A stretch of 64,000 bases of DNA. Origin: a virus. Under the pieces are notes generated by a model, which was given only the letters and a program-made list of their open reading frames with translations, was not told the origin of the DNA and searched no databases. The translations under genes and the position numbers were made by a program. Shown here in pieces: positions 51,451-58,464 of the stretch. Within the stretch, counting starts at the first letter, position 1; the number at the start of each line of letters is the position of its first letter. The stretch is from positions 1 to 64,000 of the IMG/VR virus record IMGVR_UViG_3300001473_000094; one strand, written 5' to 3'.

Positions 51451-51463
51451 TGTCGTCCGGTCA
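51451..51463 (-). promoter_or_regulatory. Late motif TNACCGGACGACA, copy A
   Basis: TGACCGGACGACA immediately follows the T-run of the terminator at 51471-51503 and lies 30 nt before the first late gene. A terminator followed by this motif at the head of the late region is the expected layout for a promoter. Confidence 0.7.
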
Positions 51464-51470
51464 AGAAAAG

Positions 51471-51503
51471 ACCGCCCGCTGCGGTAGGAACACAGCGGGC
51501 GGT
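51471..51503 (-). terminator. Rho-independent terminator between the secreted-protein gene and the late region
   Basis: ACCGCCCGCTG (51471-51481) pairs perfectly with CAGCGGGCGGT (51493-51503). On the minus strand CTTTTCTT follows. It stops leftward transcription from the 51585-51965 gene. Confidence 0.8.
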
Positions 51504-51584
51504 CAGGCGCACGTAGGGCGCAGGGCATCGTCTCTTCTGGGGGACTAGCCCTTAGGGTGAGGTTATATGGGCCGAGTCAGGGGA

Positions 51585-51965
51585 TCAAGTGGGATCGCCG
51601 GCGGCACGGACATAGGTCGTGCAAAACTCGGCAACGGCCTCGGGAGACATGCGGGCGCGCAGCCGGTCGGCAAGGACGGAGGAGATATCGATAATGAGAT
51701 CGGTTTCGAGATTGTAGTGCTCGGAGAGGCGACCGGCGTCTCGGAAGACCCAGTCGGAAGCCCAGTCGATGCCGCACTCGACATCCGCGACCATGGAAGC
51801 GGCGATGTGTGAAGCGTCCCAAATGAAGGGAACGTCTTCGGCCGAGCTGTTGGGGAACAGGCTGGGTCGCTCTGTGCCGTATGCTGCGGGCAGGAAAGGG
51901 AGGGAAGTGGCGGTCAGGCCGCCGGCAAGGGCGAGGCCAAGGAGAAGTTTGCTGTGCGTCTTCAT
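51585..51965 (-). CDS. Secreted small protein (moron-like)
   Basis: The ATG has GGAG 6 nt upstream. The 126-residue protein has a clear Sec signal peptide (basic KTHSK, hydrophobic LLLGLALAGGL, likely cleavage after AAYG) and a mature domain with two cysteines (about 64 and 115) that could form a disulphide in the periplasm. The gene stands alone, with its own terminator, between the late and rightward arms. A stand-alone secreted gene in a prophage suggests a lysogenic-conversion or superinfection-exclusion function, but no family is recognised. Confidence 0.6.
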   Translation of the reverse strand: MKTHSKLLLGLALAGGLTATSLPFLPAAYGTERPSLFPNSSAEDVPFIWDASHIAASMVADVECGIDWASDWVFRDAGRLSEHYNLETDLIIDISSVLADRLRARMSPEAVAEFCTTYVRAAGDPT

Positions 51966-52093
51966 GGCGGGCTCCGTGGTGTAGGGGTGCGGAGATTAAG
52001 GCGGGCTTTCCGGGAAAAATCAAATCGGGTGGATTTGCCGCTGACAAAAAATGGTCGGGGCAAGAGAGAGTCCCGATCTCGCGCTGATGGGAC

Positions 52094-52240
52094 CCACGGC
52101 GAAGCCGTGGCCCGCCCCCCCCGGCCTGCCAACGCGCGGAACGTCTGGGGAACAGGATCGCAAAAGCGATCCAAATCCGCTCCAAATTGGCGAGAGGCCC
52201 TGATTTTTCAGGGCTAATCACTCCCCTTCCAGAGGAAGGG
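52094..52240. repeat. Cluster of four stem-loops in the central non-coding region
   Basis: The 404-bp gap 51966-52369 holds no gene. It has four perfect short hairpins: CCACGGC-GAA-GCCGTGG (52094-52110), GGATCGC-AAAA-GCGATCC (52155-52172), GCCCTGA-TTTT-TCAGGGC (52197-52214) and CCCTTCC-AGA-GGAAGGG (52224-52240). A GC-rich tract and the rightward motif at 52303 follow. The region separates leftward and rightward transcription and could be an origin, a control region or a structured RNA. Confidence 0.6.
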
Positions 52241-52302
52241 TAGGGAAAACGGCATGGAAAAATCCTACTGAGCCGAGGGCGCGGCGCGCGCGAGCATGGG
52301 AC

Positions 52303-52320
52303 GCGCGACTTTGTCTCAAT
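52303..52320 (+). promoter_or_regulatory. Rightward motif CGCGACTYTGTCTCAA, copy 1
   Basis: GCGCGACTTTGTCTCAAT lies 50 nt before the first gene of the rightward arm. Copies 1 and 2 also share CCGTCG about 7-9 nt further downstream. Confidence 0.55.
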
Positions 52321-52369
52321 CGGTAGCCGTCGGGATGGTCTCGGCGGCAGGAAACCGAAGGATTTTCCC

Positions 52370-52564
52370 ATGCCCACCACCACGCAGAACATCGACGCTC
52401 GCACCGAACTCGCCCGCGTTGAGCGCGCCATTGAGCGCGAGTGGCTGGCCCTTGGCCAAGCCTACGACAGTGCCGAACCGGCACTTCGCCCGGAAATCCG
52501 GCGTCGTGCCGACCGTCTTCTCGGCGACCTCTACGAGGTCGGCTTGAAGCTGTCGATCATCTGA
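52370..52564 (+). CDS. Small helical protein, first gene of the rightward arm
   Basis: The 64-residue protein is helical, Arg/Glu/Leu-rich (LARVERAIEREWLAL, RRADRLLGDLYEVGLKL), preceded by AAGGA. A hairpin overlaps its stop and a strong terminator follows, so it is its own transcription unit. Function unknown. Confidence 0.6.
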   Translation: MPTTTQNIDARTELARVERAIEREWLALGQAYDSAEPALRPEIRRRADRLLGDLYEVGLKLSII

Positions 52565-52584
52565 TCCATTCGGATCATCCCCTC

Positions 52585-52611
52585 GCCCCAGCCCAAAGGC
52601 TGGGGCTTTTT
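52585..52611 (+). terminator. Rho-independent terminator
   Basis: GCCCCAGCC-CAAA-GGCTGGGGC followed by TTTTT. Ends the 52370-52564 unit; rightward motif copy 2 follows 26 nt later. Confidence 0.9.
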
Positions 52612-52636
52612 GTCGTTTTAGAGACTGGTTTCGCGT

Positions 52637-52659
52637 GAATCGCGGGACTTTGTCTCAAT
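52637..52659 (+). promoter_or_regulatory. Rightward motif CGCGACTYTGTCTCAA, copy 2
   Basis: GAAT then CGCGGGACTTTGTCTCAAT lies between a terminator and the gene at 52712 (53 nt). The terminator-motif-gene order supports a promoter or regulator role. Confidence 0.6.
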
Positions 52660-52711
52660 AATTGACCGTCGAAAGGTTCGTCGGCAATCAACGTGTGAAA
52701 GGAACACACCC

Positions 52712-53197
52712 ATGACCACCACCAGCCACTATCTCAAGACCCGCCAGATCGGCCTCGCCGGTCGTGTGATCTCGACGCGCTTTCAGCCTCTGCGCATGTC
52801 TGGAGAGCAACCTGTCGTTTCGATGGGCAATTTCATCATTCCCATCGCAATCAACGCCGACAATGGCACGATCGATGCCGATATCTCGGCGGGCAAGTCG
52901 GCTGTTGCCGTTGCCAAGGTTCCTCGGAACGAGGAGGGCCACAAGGACTACCTGGCACTCGACGCGAAGTTCCCGCAGGTGAAGTCGCCGTGGACCTCGG
53001 CTGAACTGCAAGGCATCACGACCAAGGGTCCGAAGCCCGAGGGCCGCAAGGCCAAGTCGAAGGCCAAGTCGAAGCGCAAGGGCAGGGCTGCACCGAAGAA
53101 TGACGGCCACGCCGATCCGGTCGACGCGGCCTTTGCCAACATCGAGGCACTGACCGCCGAACAGCGCGCTGCCTTGGTCGGCCGCCTCGCCAGCTAG
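52712..53197 (+). CDS. Basic hypothetical protein
   Basis: The 161-residue protein has a beta-rich N-terminal half (about 1-90), a very basic linker (KAKSKAKSKRKGR, about 112-124) and a short helical C-terminus. AAAGGA lies upstream of the ATG. The basic linker suggests nucleic-acid binding. It is flanked by motif copy 2 and a terminator, so it is a single-gene unit, likely well expressed. Confidence 0.65.
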   Translation: MTTTSHYLKTRQIGLAGRVISTRFQPLRMSGEQPVVSMGNFIIPIAINADNGTIDADISAGKSAVAVAKVPRNEEGHKDYLALDAKFPQVKSPWTSAELQGITTKGPKPEGRKAKSKAKSKRKGRAAPKNDGHADPVDAAFANIEALTAEQRAALVGRLAS

Positions 53198-53221
53198 TCA
53201 GGCCAAACACTCCCCCACTCC

Positions 53222-53247
53222 AAGCCGCCCTTCGGGGCGGCTTTTTT
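53222..53247 (+). terminator. Rho-independent terminator
   Basis: AAGCCGCCC-TTCG-GGGCGGCTTTTTT. Closes the 52712-53197 unit. The CCACCAC leader of the next gene begins 8 nt after it. Confidence 0.9.
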
Positions 53248-53254
53248 CATGTCA

Positions 53255-53270
53255 GCCACCACGGAGAACC
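53255..53270 (+). repeat. CCACCAC-type 5' leader, copy 3
   Basis: GCCACCACGGAGAACC lies 3 nt before the ATG at 53274, directly after a terminator. Confidence 0.65.
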
Positions 53271-53273
53271 ATC

Positions 53274-53477
53274 ATGACCAAGTTTCCCAATGTCGTCAGC
53301 GCTCGCTGGAGTGTGAGCGTTCATCCACAGGACCAGTCCTTGTACCAAGGCACGGTCCATATCCGGGAGCGCGACAGCGACGGCCCTGTCATCATCCGCT
53401 CCAACCCCCTGCCGAAGAGGGACGCCCGAGACTGGGCGCAGCGGATGAAAACCGAACTCACCGGACGGCGCGCATGA
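53274..53477 (+). CDS. Small hypothetical protein
   Basis: The 67-residue protein looks beta-rich with a helical end (RWSVSVHPQDQSLYQGTVHI... DWAQRMKTEL). Its stop overlaps the next start (ATGA). No family recognised. Confidence 0.55.
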   Translation: MTKFPNVVSARWSVSVHPQDQSLYQGTVHIRERDSDGPVIIRSNPLPKRDARDWAQRMKTELTGRRA

Positions 53478-53644
53478 CGCGCCGTCTTTTTTCGTGCGCG
53501 CTTCAGGGCGTGTCCCTTTGGCTAATCGGTGAAGTGGTCAAGGGAATGGTCCTTGTGGCGCTCATCGCCGCAGGGCTGATATTGATTGGCCCTTCGGACG
53601 GCAACGAAACAAGAGGAGACCAGCATGGCTATGTCCAAAACTGA
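53474..53644 (+). CDS. Small single-pass membrane protein
   Basis: The 56-residue protein overlaps the upstream stop and has one membrane helix (about 23-42). It overlaps the next gene's start by 20 nt. Possibly an early host-envelope effector. Confidence 0.45.
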   Translation: MTRRLFSCALQGVSLWLIGEVVKGMVLVALIAAGLILIGPSDGNETRGDQHGYVQN

Positions 53645-54344
53645 TGTGCACGATGCCATCGTTTGTGCTGTCGGCCGACTTCGCTCCCATGCTGCCGGCA
53701 GCATCGACGCAGACGGTGAGTTGACCCAAGCCATCCTCGAAATCGAGGCAATTCTACCTGTGCTTGAGGCGGAGGCGGCAGCCGAGGCCAAAGCGGCAGA
53801 GGAAGAAGGCATCGACGATGACCAGTCGGCCTATGCCCTGATCCAATTCTCCTATCACGAGGACGGGATCAAGAGGGGGCGAAAGAAGCTTAGCAGGATC
53901 ATTCGGTTCGACCAAACGTACACCCACCTCGGCGGTGACGAGGGCGAGACGGCGGACGAACTCAAGGAAGCGGCTGCCCGTGTCGCGGCAAGAGAACTCC
54001 TGCAACGCCGTGATGACGAAGCCGAATTGAGGGTCGAAATCCATGATGTCGAAGTCGCAATCGACATGCGGCCAGAGGAGGATGTCGAGAAAGGTTCGCC
54101 GTCTGACGAGATGGTCGAGGAAGTCGTCAAGCAAGAGAAGGCAGTCAGACGGAAAGAGGTTCGAAGCATGAAGGAAGCCATCAAGAAAGGCGACCTTATC
54201 GCAGTCACATTACCCGACGGTCAGATCGCCGTTATCGGCAGTGGGGTTGTCCGAAACGCCATCGACAGAGCCGAAGACTACAAAAAAGAAAGGCGTCCTG
54301 TGAATCGCGCGACTCTGTCTCAACCAGTGAGCCGGTCATCCTGA
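53625..54344 (+). CDS. Acidic coiled-coil hypothetical protein
   Basis: The ATG has AGAGGAG upstream. The 239-residue protein begins with a helical segment, has an Ala/Glu-rich coiled coil (about 45-62), a basic beta-rich part, a second charged helix (about 115-195) and a small beta tail (DLIAVTLPDGQIAVIGSG). The last 15 residues overlap rightward motif copy 3. No family recognised. Confidence 0.6.
   Translation: MAMSKTDVHDAIVCAVGRLRSHAAGSIDADGELTQAILEIEAILPVLEAEAAAEAKAAEEEGIDDDQSAYALIQFSYHEDGIKRGRKKLSRIIRFDQTYTHLGGDEGETADELKEAAARVAARELLQRRDDEAELRVEIHDVEVAIDMRPEEDVEKGSPSDEMVEEVVKQEKAVRRKEVRSMKEAIKKGDLIAVTLPDGQIAVIGSGVVRNAIDRAEDYKKERRPVNRATLSQPVSRSS
54302..54323 (+). promoter_or_regulatory. 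Rightward motif CGCGACTYTGTCTCAA, copy 3
   Basis: GAAT followed by CGCGCGACTCTGTCTCAA overlaps the 3' end of the upstream gene. A terminator at 54398 lies between it and the next gene, so transcription from here would first meet that hairpin. Confidence 0.55.
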
Positions 54345-54397
54345 CCAGCTTGGCGGCGCGCTGCGCCGTGTAACGACTGTAGTCTTATCCCAACTTG

Positions 54398-54425
54398 CCC
54401 GGCGCCGCAGGGCGTCGGGTCTTTT
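54398..54425 (+). terminator. Terminator or attenuator before the 54444 gene
   Basis: CCCGGCGCC-GCAG-GGCGTCGGG (one G-T pair) followed by TCTTTT. It lies 75 nt after motif copy 3 and one base before leader copy 4. Confidence 0.75.
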
Positions 54426-54439
54426 CCACCACGGAGACC
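54426..54439 (+). repeat. CCACCAC-type 5' leader, copy 4
   Basis: CCACCACGGAGACC, 4 nt before the ATG at 54444, directly after a terminator. Confidence 0.65.
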
Positions 54440-54443
54440 CCGC

Positions 54444-54725
54444 ATGACCGACCAACCGAACGACCAGAGGGTCAAGTTCGACGACCTGAAATTCATCATC
54501 ATCAAGGACGACCGCTTTTGGAGGTCTCTGACCACTGACGTAGTCACGTTCGGCAGCCTGATCGGCGTTGTGGGTGTTGGCATCTGGCTGGATAGCTGGC
54601 TGCTGCAACTCATCGGCGCGATCTTCTGGATCATCGGCTTGGTCTCCCGATTCATGGACACGACCAAGTCCCGCTTCACCATCGAGGAGGCCCGCGAGGA
54701 AATCGAGCGGCTCGCCAAGAACTAA
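54444..54725 (+). CDS. Two-helix membrane protein
   Basis: The 93-residue protein has a soluble N-terminus, two hydrophobic helices (about 36-51 and 55-68) and a helical cytoplasmic tail (about 74-93). No family recognised. A holin or envelope-stress function in early infection is possible. Confidence 0.6.
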   Translation: MTDQPNDQRVKFDDLKFIIIKDDRFWRSLTTDVVTFGSLIGVVGVGIWLDSWLLQLIGAIFWIIGLVSRFMDTTKSRFTIEEAREEIERLAKN

Positions 54726-54732
54726 TCCACCA

Positions 54733-54747
54733 CCACCACAGAAAGGA
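54733..54747 (+). repeat. CCACCAC-type 5' leader, copy 5
   Basis: CCACCACAGAAAGGA within a longer CCACCACCACCACAG tract, 8 nt before the ATG at 54756 and 7 nt after the upstream stop. Confidence 0.6.
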
Positions 54748-54755
54748 ACCACCCA

Positions 54756-55013
54756 ATGACCCCCCGTATCCTGAGCGAGGAAGAACTCGCTGTCATGTCC
54801 GACAGCGCTGTCATCACCCGCCTGCAATTCCTGACCGAGGAGACAGAGCGCGCCGAAGCCTTGGTTGAGGAAGCCGCCCTGATGGGCGACCTACCCCGCT
54901 TGGAAGAGGCCAAGTGGCTGTTCGACATCTTGTCAGCAGCGCGCACGACGGTCGATGACCACGTCTCGGACGTCCGCATCCCCGACCTGCTCGGCGAGTC
55001 GGAGGCGGCGTGA
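54756..55013 (+). CDS. Small acidic helical protein
   Basis: The 85-residue protein is helical and acidic (SEEELAVMSDSAVITRLQFLTEETERAEALVEEA). Its stop overlaps the start of the beta-solenoid gene. Function unknown. Confidence 0.55.
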   Translation: MTPRILSEEELAVMSDSAVITRLQFLTEETERAEALVEEAALMGDLPRLEEAKWLFDILSAARTTVDDHVSDVRIPDLLGESEAA

Positions 55014-55741
55014 TGATCATCAAGGAAAACCATTTCCATCAGGACGGTCTCTACATCGGGCCTTGTCTGGACCTCATGCAGGAAGATGTCCGGATCGTCG
55101 CCTGCCCAGCCCACTTCATCCGCATACCATACCCCTTTCGCTTGCGTGGAGACTTTGTCGTCGAGGCCAACGCCGGGCTTCGTGTGAGCGGCTACATTTA
55201 CGCCGACAACATCAAGCTCCGTTGGGGGTGCGATTCTGCCGAATGGATCAGGGCGAGGGGAAACATCAAGTCGGGCGGCTGTCTTTACGCGGCCAAATCC
55301 ATCGAGGCGAGGAGGGACATCGACGCGAAATCGAACGCAATTGGTGCGGGCTTGGCAATCTCGGCTGGCGGCCTCTTGTCCGCAGGCAGGGTGACTGCCG
55401 GCCAGAGTATTTACGCCGGCAGGATCAATACTGACTTCCTCCACGCCACTCTCTCAATCGTCGTCGATGGCCATCTGTCCGCAGCGCACATCGTGGTCGA
55501 GAGGCTGCGAGCCGGGTCGGTAGAGGCCAAGACCATCTGCACCGCCCTAACGAAGGAGCCGACGAGACCATCGATCTTCGTCAAGCACCCGATCCACAAA
55601 GGGACCAACGTCCTTCGGGGAATCGTGGAGGTGGAGCCGTCCGACGACGAGCCCGATCCCGAGCCCGAAGCCCTCACGCCTGACGAAATCAAGCTGGTTC
55701 GCAGGCTGATAGGCCGGCTGAAAGCGGGAGCCGAGCGATGA
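55013..55741 (+). CDS. Bactofilin-like beta-solenoid protein
   Basis: ATG 55013 has GGAGG upstream (GTG 55010 possible). Residues 45-185 consist of short repeating beta units with Gly/Ala turns (GDFVVEANAGLRVSGYIYADNIKL, ARGNIKSGGCLYAAKSIEARRDI, ISAGGLLSAGRVTAGQSIYAGRI), the pattern of a bactofilin-like beta-helix. The C-terminus is acidic then helical. Bactofilins polymerise at the bacterial membrane. A phage early protein with this fold could form a scaffold or mimic host bactofilin. Homology is inferred from the repeat only. Confidence 0.6.
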   Translation: MIIKENHFHQDGLYIGPCLDLMQEDVRIVACPAHFIRIPYPFRLRGDFVVEANAGLRVSGYIYADNIKLRWGCDSAEWIRARGNIKSGGCLYAAKSIEARRDIDAKSNAIGAGLAISAGGLLSAGRVTAGQSIYAGRINTDFLHATLSIVVDGHLSAAHIVVERLRAGSVEAKTICTALTKEPTRPSIFVKHPIHKGTNVLRGIVEVEPSDDEPDPEPEALTPDEIKLVRRLIGRLKAGAER

Positions 55742-55929
55742 GCGCCCGCCTCCTCGTCATCCTCAACGCCTTCGCTGCCGGCATGAACTTTCAGGGCGGC
55801 ATCGTCGCCGGGATCGAGGGCCGGATTGTGTCGGCCGTGTTCGCCCTCATACTGTTCCTCGCCAGCATAACCTTGGCCGGCCTCATGGCGCACTATCACA
55901 CGAGGGAGCGCCGGGCCAATGAGCGATGA
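55738..55929 (+). CDS. Small membrane protein
   Basis: The 63-residue protein overlaps the previous stop (ATGA) and has two hydrophobic segments (about 4-15 and 30-51), ending in a basic tail. Encoded with the beta-solenoid protein, it could anchor it at the membrane; this is inference. Confidence 0.5.
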   Translation: MSARLLVILNAFAAGMNFQGGIVAGIEGRIVSAVFALILFLASITLAGLMAHYHTRERRANER

Positions 55930-56140
55930 CCGCGAGAACGACAACGGCCAATCGCTGAGCGTGTGGATGCACCTCGCTCGGCGGGAGGCGGATTACCTGT
56001 TCGGCAGCCACGAGTTGCCGGACAAGAATAAGCGCCAAGCCGAAGAGGCGTGGCGTGAAGGCCAACAGCCCGGCCAATGGGTGTCCACCAAGGGTGCGCA
56101 GATAGGGCTGATCAAGCTGGCCGGCGTCCGCTGGCGCTGA
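55919..56140 (+). CDS. Small DUF2934-like hypothetical protein
   Basis: The 73-residue soluble protein overlaps the upstream gene by 11 nt. It has a WMHLARREADYLFGSHE... RQAEEAWREG pattern resembling short 'DUF2934'-type helix pairs. Function unknown; the family comparison is tentative. Confidence 0.45.
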   Translation: MSDDRENDNGQSLSVWMHLARREADYLFGSHELPDKNKRQAEEAWREGQQPGQWVSTKGAQIGLIKLAGVRWR

Positions 56141-56151
56141 CGAACGACCAA

Positions 56152-56167
56152 CCACCACAGGAGAACC
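56152..56167 (+). repeat. CCACCAC-type 5' leader, copy 6
   Basis: CCACCACAGGAGAACC, 3 nt before the ATG at 56171. Confidence 0.65.
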
Positions 56168-56170
56168 ACT

Positions 56171-56506
56171 ATGTCACCACCACCCCGGCCACCCGGCCAT
56201 TTCGACAGGATAGTCCTTTTCCTGATCCCATGGGCCGGCGCACTTTTGGCCAACAGCGTGAGCCAGACCATCGGCGCTCTCGACGGCCATCCAGTGCTCT
56301 TGTTCGGAGCTATCCTGCTCGTTGCATTCGTAGCGTCCACTGCCTTCGAGGTCGTTCTTGAACGCACACTCACGCAGAATGCGGCGTGGTTGGTCGGCGT
56401 GGCACTGGCCCGGTGGAGCGACGAGCCGTGGAAGATGGAGTCGATGATCCGAAAGGCCCGTCAAGCCTACGGCAGAGAGGAAACGAACGGAGGGAAGAAG
56501 CCATGA
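56171..56506 (+). CDS. Two-helix membrane protein
   Basis: The 111-residue protein has two hydrophobic helices (about 14-36 and 42-62) and a soluble, basic C-terminus. Its stop overlaps the next start (ATGA). No family recognised. Confidence 0.55.
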   Translation: MSPPPRPPGHFDRIVLFLIPWAGALLANSVSQTIGALDGHPVLLFGAILLVAFVASTAFEVVLERTLTQNAAWLVGVALARWSDEPWKMESMIRKARQAYGREETNGGKKP

Positions 56507-57051
56507 CCGAGACAGCAGAGGCCGAAGGGCACCCACCATCCATGGATGGTGAGGAATACGAACCCGTGATCGCAACCCCTCGCTGCATCGAGGATGCCAC
56601 GACCATGTTGCGTGGCGGCATCAAGCAAATCCTCGATGCCGTTCAGATGGTGATCGAAGAAGGCCACGCAGCCGACCTTCCCGCACCCATGCAGAAGCTG
56701 GCACGCCGACTGGCAGAGGCCGATGCCGAGTTCGTCGAGGACATGACCGGCAGCTACGAGACCTATGGCGACGTGATCGACGGGCTCGATGAGGACGAGG
56801 ACCTTGGCGATCTGCCCATCGACTGGGGCAAGGCCGAAGCCGACGCACAAGAGGAAGCCCGCAAGGAGGAGGAGGAGAAAGCGAAGGCCGAAGCCGCTGC
56901 TGCAATAGCGACGGCGGCTGGGGCCGCAGCGGCCGACCATGACCCCCTCGATCCCGATGAGGAGGCCGATGGTGAGTCAGCCGAGTCCGAAAAGGAGCGC
57001 GAAGAACGAGAGAAGTTTGACGCCATCTTTTCGGAGCGTGCCTTCGACTAA
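56503..57051 (+). CDS. Highly acidic coiled-coil protein
   Basis: The 182-residue protein is strongly acidic. Residues 25-80 are helical with mixed character; residues 110-182 are an Ala/Glu/Lys coiled coil and acidic tail. Such acidic phage proteins can mimic DNA and inhibit host DNA-binding proteins, but no specific similarity is seen. A terminator follows 24 nt later. Confidence 0.55.
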   Translation: MTETAEAEGHPPSMDGEEYEPVIATPRCIEDATTMLRGGIKQILDAVQMVIEEGHAADLPAPMQKLARRLAEADAEFVEDMTGSYETYGDVIDGLDEDEDLGDLPIDWGKAEADAQEEARKEEEEKAKAEAAAAIATAAGAAAADHDPLDPDEEADGESAESEKEREEREKFDAIFSERAFD

Positions 57052-57074
57052 CCCGCCCACCCAGGGCGGTCACC

Positions 57075-57103
57075 AAAGGGCGGCTTCGGCCGCCCTTTTC
57101 TTT
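57075..57103 (+). terminator. Rho-independent terminator
   Basis: AAAGGGCGGC-TTCG-GCCGCCCTTT followed by TCTTT. Closes the 56171-57051 operon. Confidence 0.85.
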
Positions 57104-57171
57104 GGCCAAGGGAATGGTTTGCCTAGTCATGGGGACCATAACAAATAATCCTCTGGCCCATATGAAACGAT

Positions 57172-57187
57172 CCACCACAGGAGAAAT
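57172..57187 (+). repeat. CCACCAC-type 5' leader, copy 7
   Basis: CCACCACAGGAGAAAT, 4 nt before the ATG at 57192. Confidence 0.65.
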
Positions 57188-57191
57188 CACC

Positions 57192-58427
57192 ATGTTCAAG
57201 TGCTCGAACAGCGGCTGGCTCAGCGAGATGGACGATGTGCTTTATCACGCTCCCACGCTCATCCAAGCGTTCTTGAAGGAGACCGGCAACGGCATCACCA
57301 TCGGCGCCGGCCATTGCGAAAACTGCGGCATCATGGGTGTGAGCGTATCCTACACGCCACCCGATGAAGACGAGGAGAAAGAGTTCACGTTCACGGCGCC
57401 GGTCGCAATCGAAATCGGTCGCAGGATAATGGATGTGGGCTTCGGCCAGAAGGACATGCAGTTCGTCGGCGCCATGCTTCAAGTTGTCGGCCTCGGTATC
57501 GTTACGGCCAGCGCACAGGAGGCCGAGACCAAGATCGCCGAGTTCGGTTATGGCGACATCATCGCCAATCTCTTCGACAGCTTCGAAGCCATCAAGGATC
57601 ATGCGGAGGAGCGCGGCGACAAACCTGCCAGCGATGGTGGTGGGAGGCCGGCTGCCAAGGGCCGAAAAAAAGGGAGCGCGCCCTTCGGCGAGGGGACGAT
57701 GAAGTCCCTCGCCCGAAAGCTATCGGGGATACAGCGTACCAGGGGGAAAGACGCGGCGAAGGCCATCTTCGAGGCCATCAAGGCGGCCGCGACGAGCAGC
57801 CCCAACGAAGAGACCCGGCGGGAGGTCGAGAGCTGGGTGGCCAACCATGGCATCATCAGCATGCGAAACCGGATGGCAGAGACGCAGCTAGATGCCATTG
57901 CCGACCGCATGGAGCAGGAAAAGGCAGACGGCAACGGAATCGGGGAGAACGGCACATCGATTGCCCTGTCGACAGGACTCTACCCGAAGAATGCCGACGG
58001 CCTCGAAGACCCGAAAGAAATCGATGAGTGCCTCCAATCGGCCAAGGGCATCACGCTCTTTGCCGTATCCGTTGATGTCGATGATGCCGGAGAGCCAAAG
58101 GTCAAGCACACGCCTCTCGGAGTGTTCGAGTTCGGTCAGGCATACAGCCAGTTCTCGGACGATCTGGAACGCTACCTGATCGAGACGATGAGAGCCTCGC
58201 CCCAAACATCGAAGTGGCTGAACATGCTGCGCTCTGCCGGCGTCGCCTTTGCAAAGCAGCCGATGAACCAAGACGATCTGCGGCGAGTGGCCGACAAGGC
58301 CAAGCAGATCCTCGACACGATCACGGCTGCCAACGACAAGAAGCTGGAGTTCCACGTCTCTCTGGATGGCGAGGGAATGCCGGTCGTTGTGGCGGCAGAC
58401 GCGCCGGAAGACCGCACGATCAACTGA
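57192..58427 (+). CDS. Unknown 411-residue protein
   Basis: The N-terminal part (about 1-60) includes two Cys pairs around GHCENCGIMG that could bind a metal. A basic, Gly/Lys-rich linker (about 145-165) separates it from a helical middle (166-235) and a mixed C-terminal domain (about 250-411). The start is fixed by leader copy 7. It lies directly upstream of the MoxR/VWA pair, each with its own leader, and may be a partner or substrate of that system, but I recognise no family. Confidence 0.65.
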   Translation: MFKCSNSGWLSEMDDVLYHAPTLIQAFLKETGNGITIGAGHCENCGIMGVSVSYTPPDEDEEKEFTFTAPVAIEIGRRIMDVGFGQKDMQFVGAMLQVVGLGIVTASAQEAETKIAEFGYGDIIANLFDSFEAIKDHAEERGDKPASDGGGRPAAKGRKKGSAPFGEGTMKSLARKLSGIQRTRGKDAAKAIFEAIKAAATSSPNEETRREVESWVANHGIISMRNRMAETQLDAIADRMEQEKADGNGIGENGTSIALSTGLYPKNADGLEDPKEIDECLQSAKGITLFAVSVDVDDAGEPKVKHTPLGVFEFGQAYSQFSDDLERYLIETMRASPQTSKWLNMLRSAGVAFAKQPMNQDDLRRVADKAKQILDTITAANDKKLEFHVSLDGEGMPVVVAADAPEDRTIN

Positions 58428-58464
58428 CGACCCGACAGTCCCCTCAAGTCAGCGCGCATCCCGC

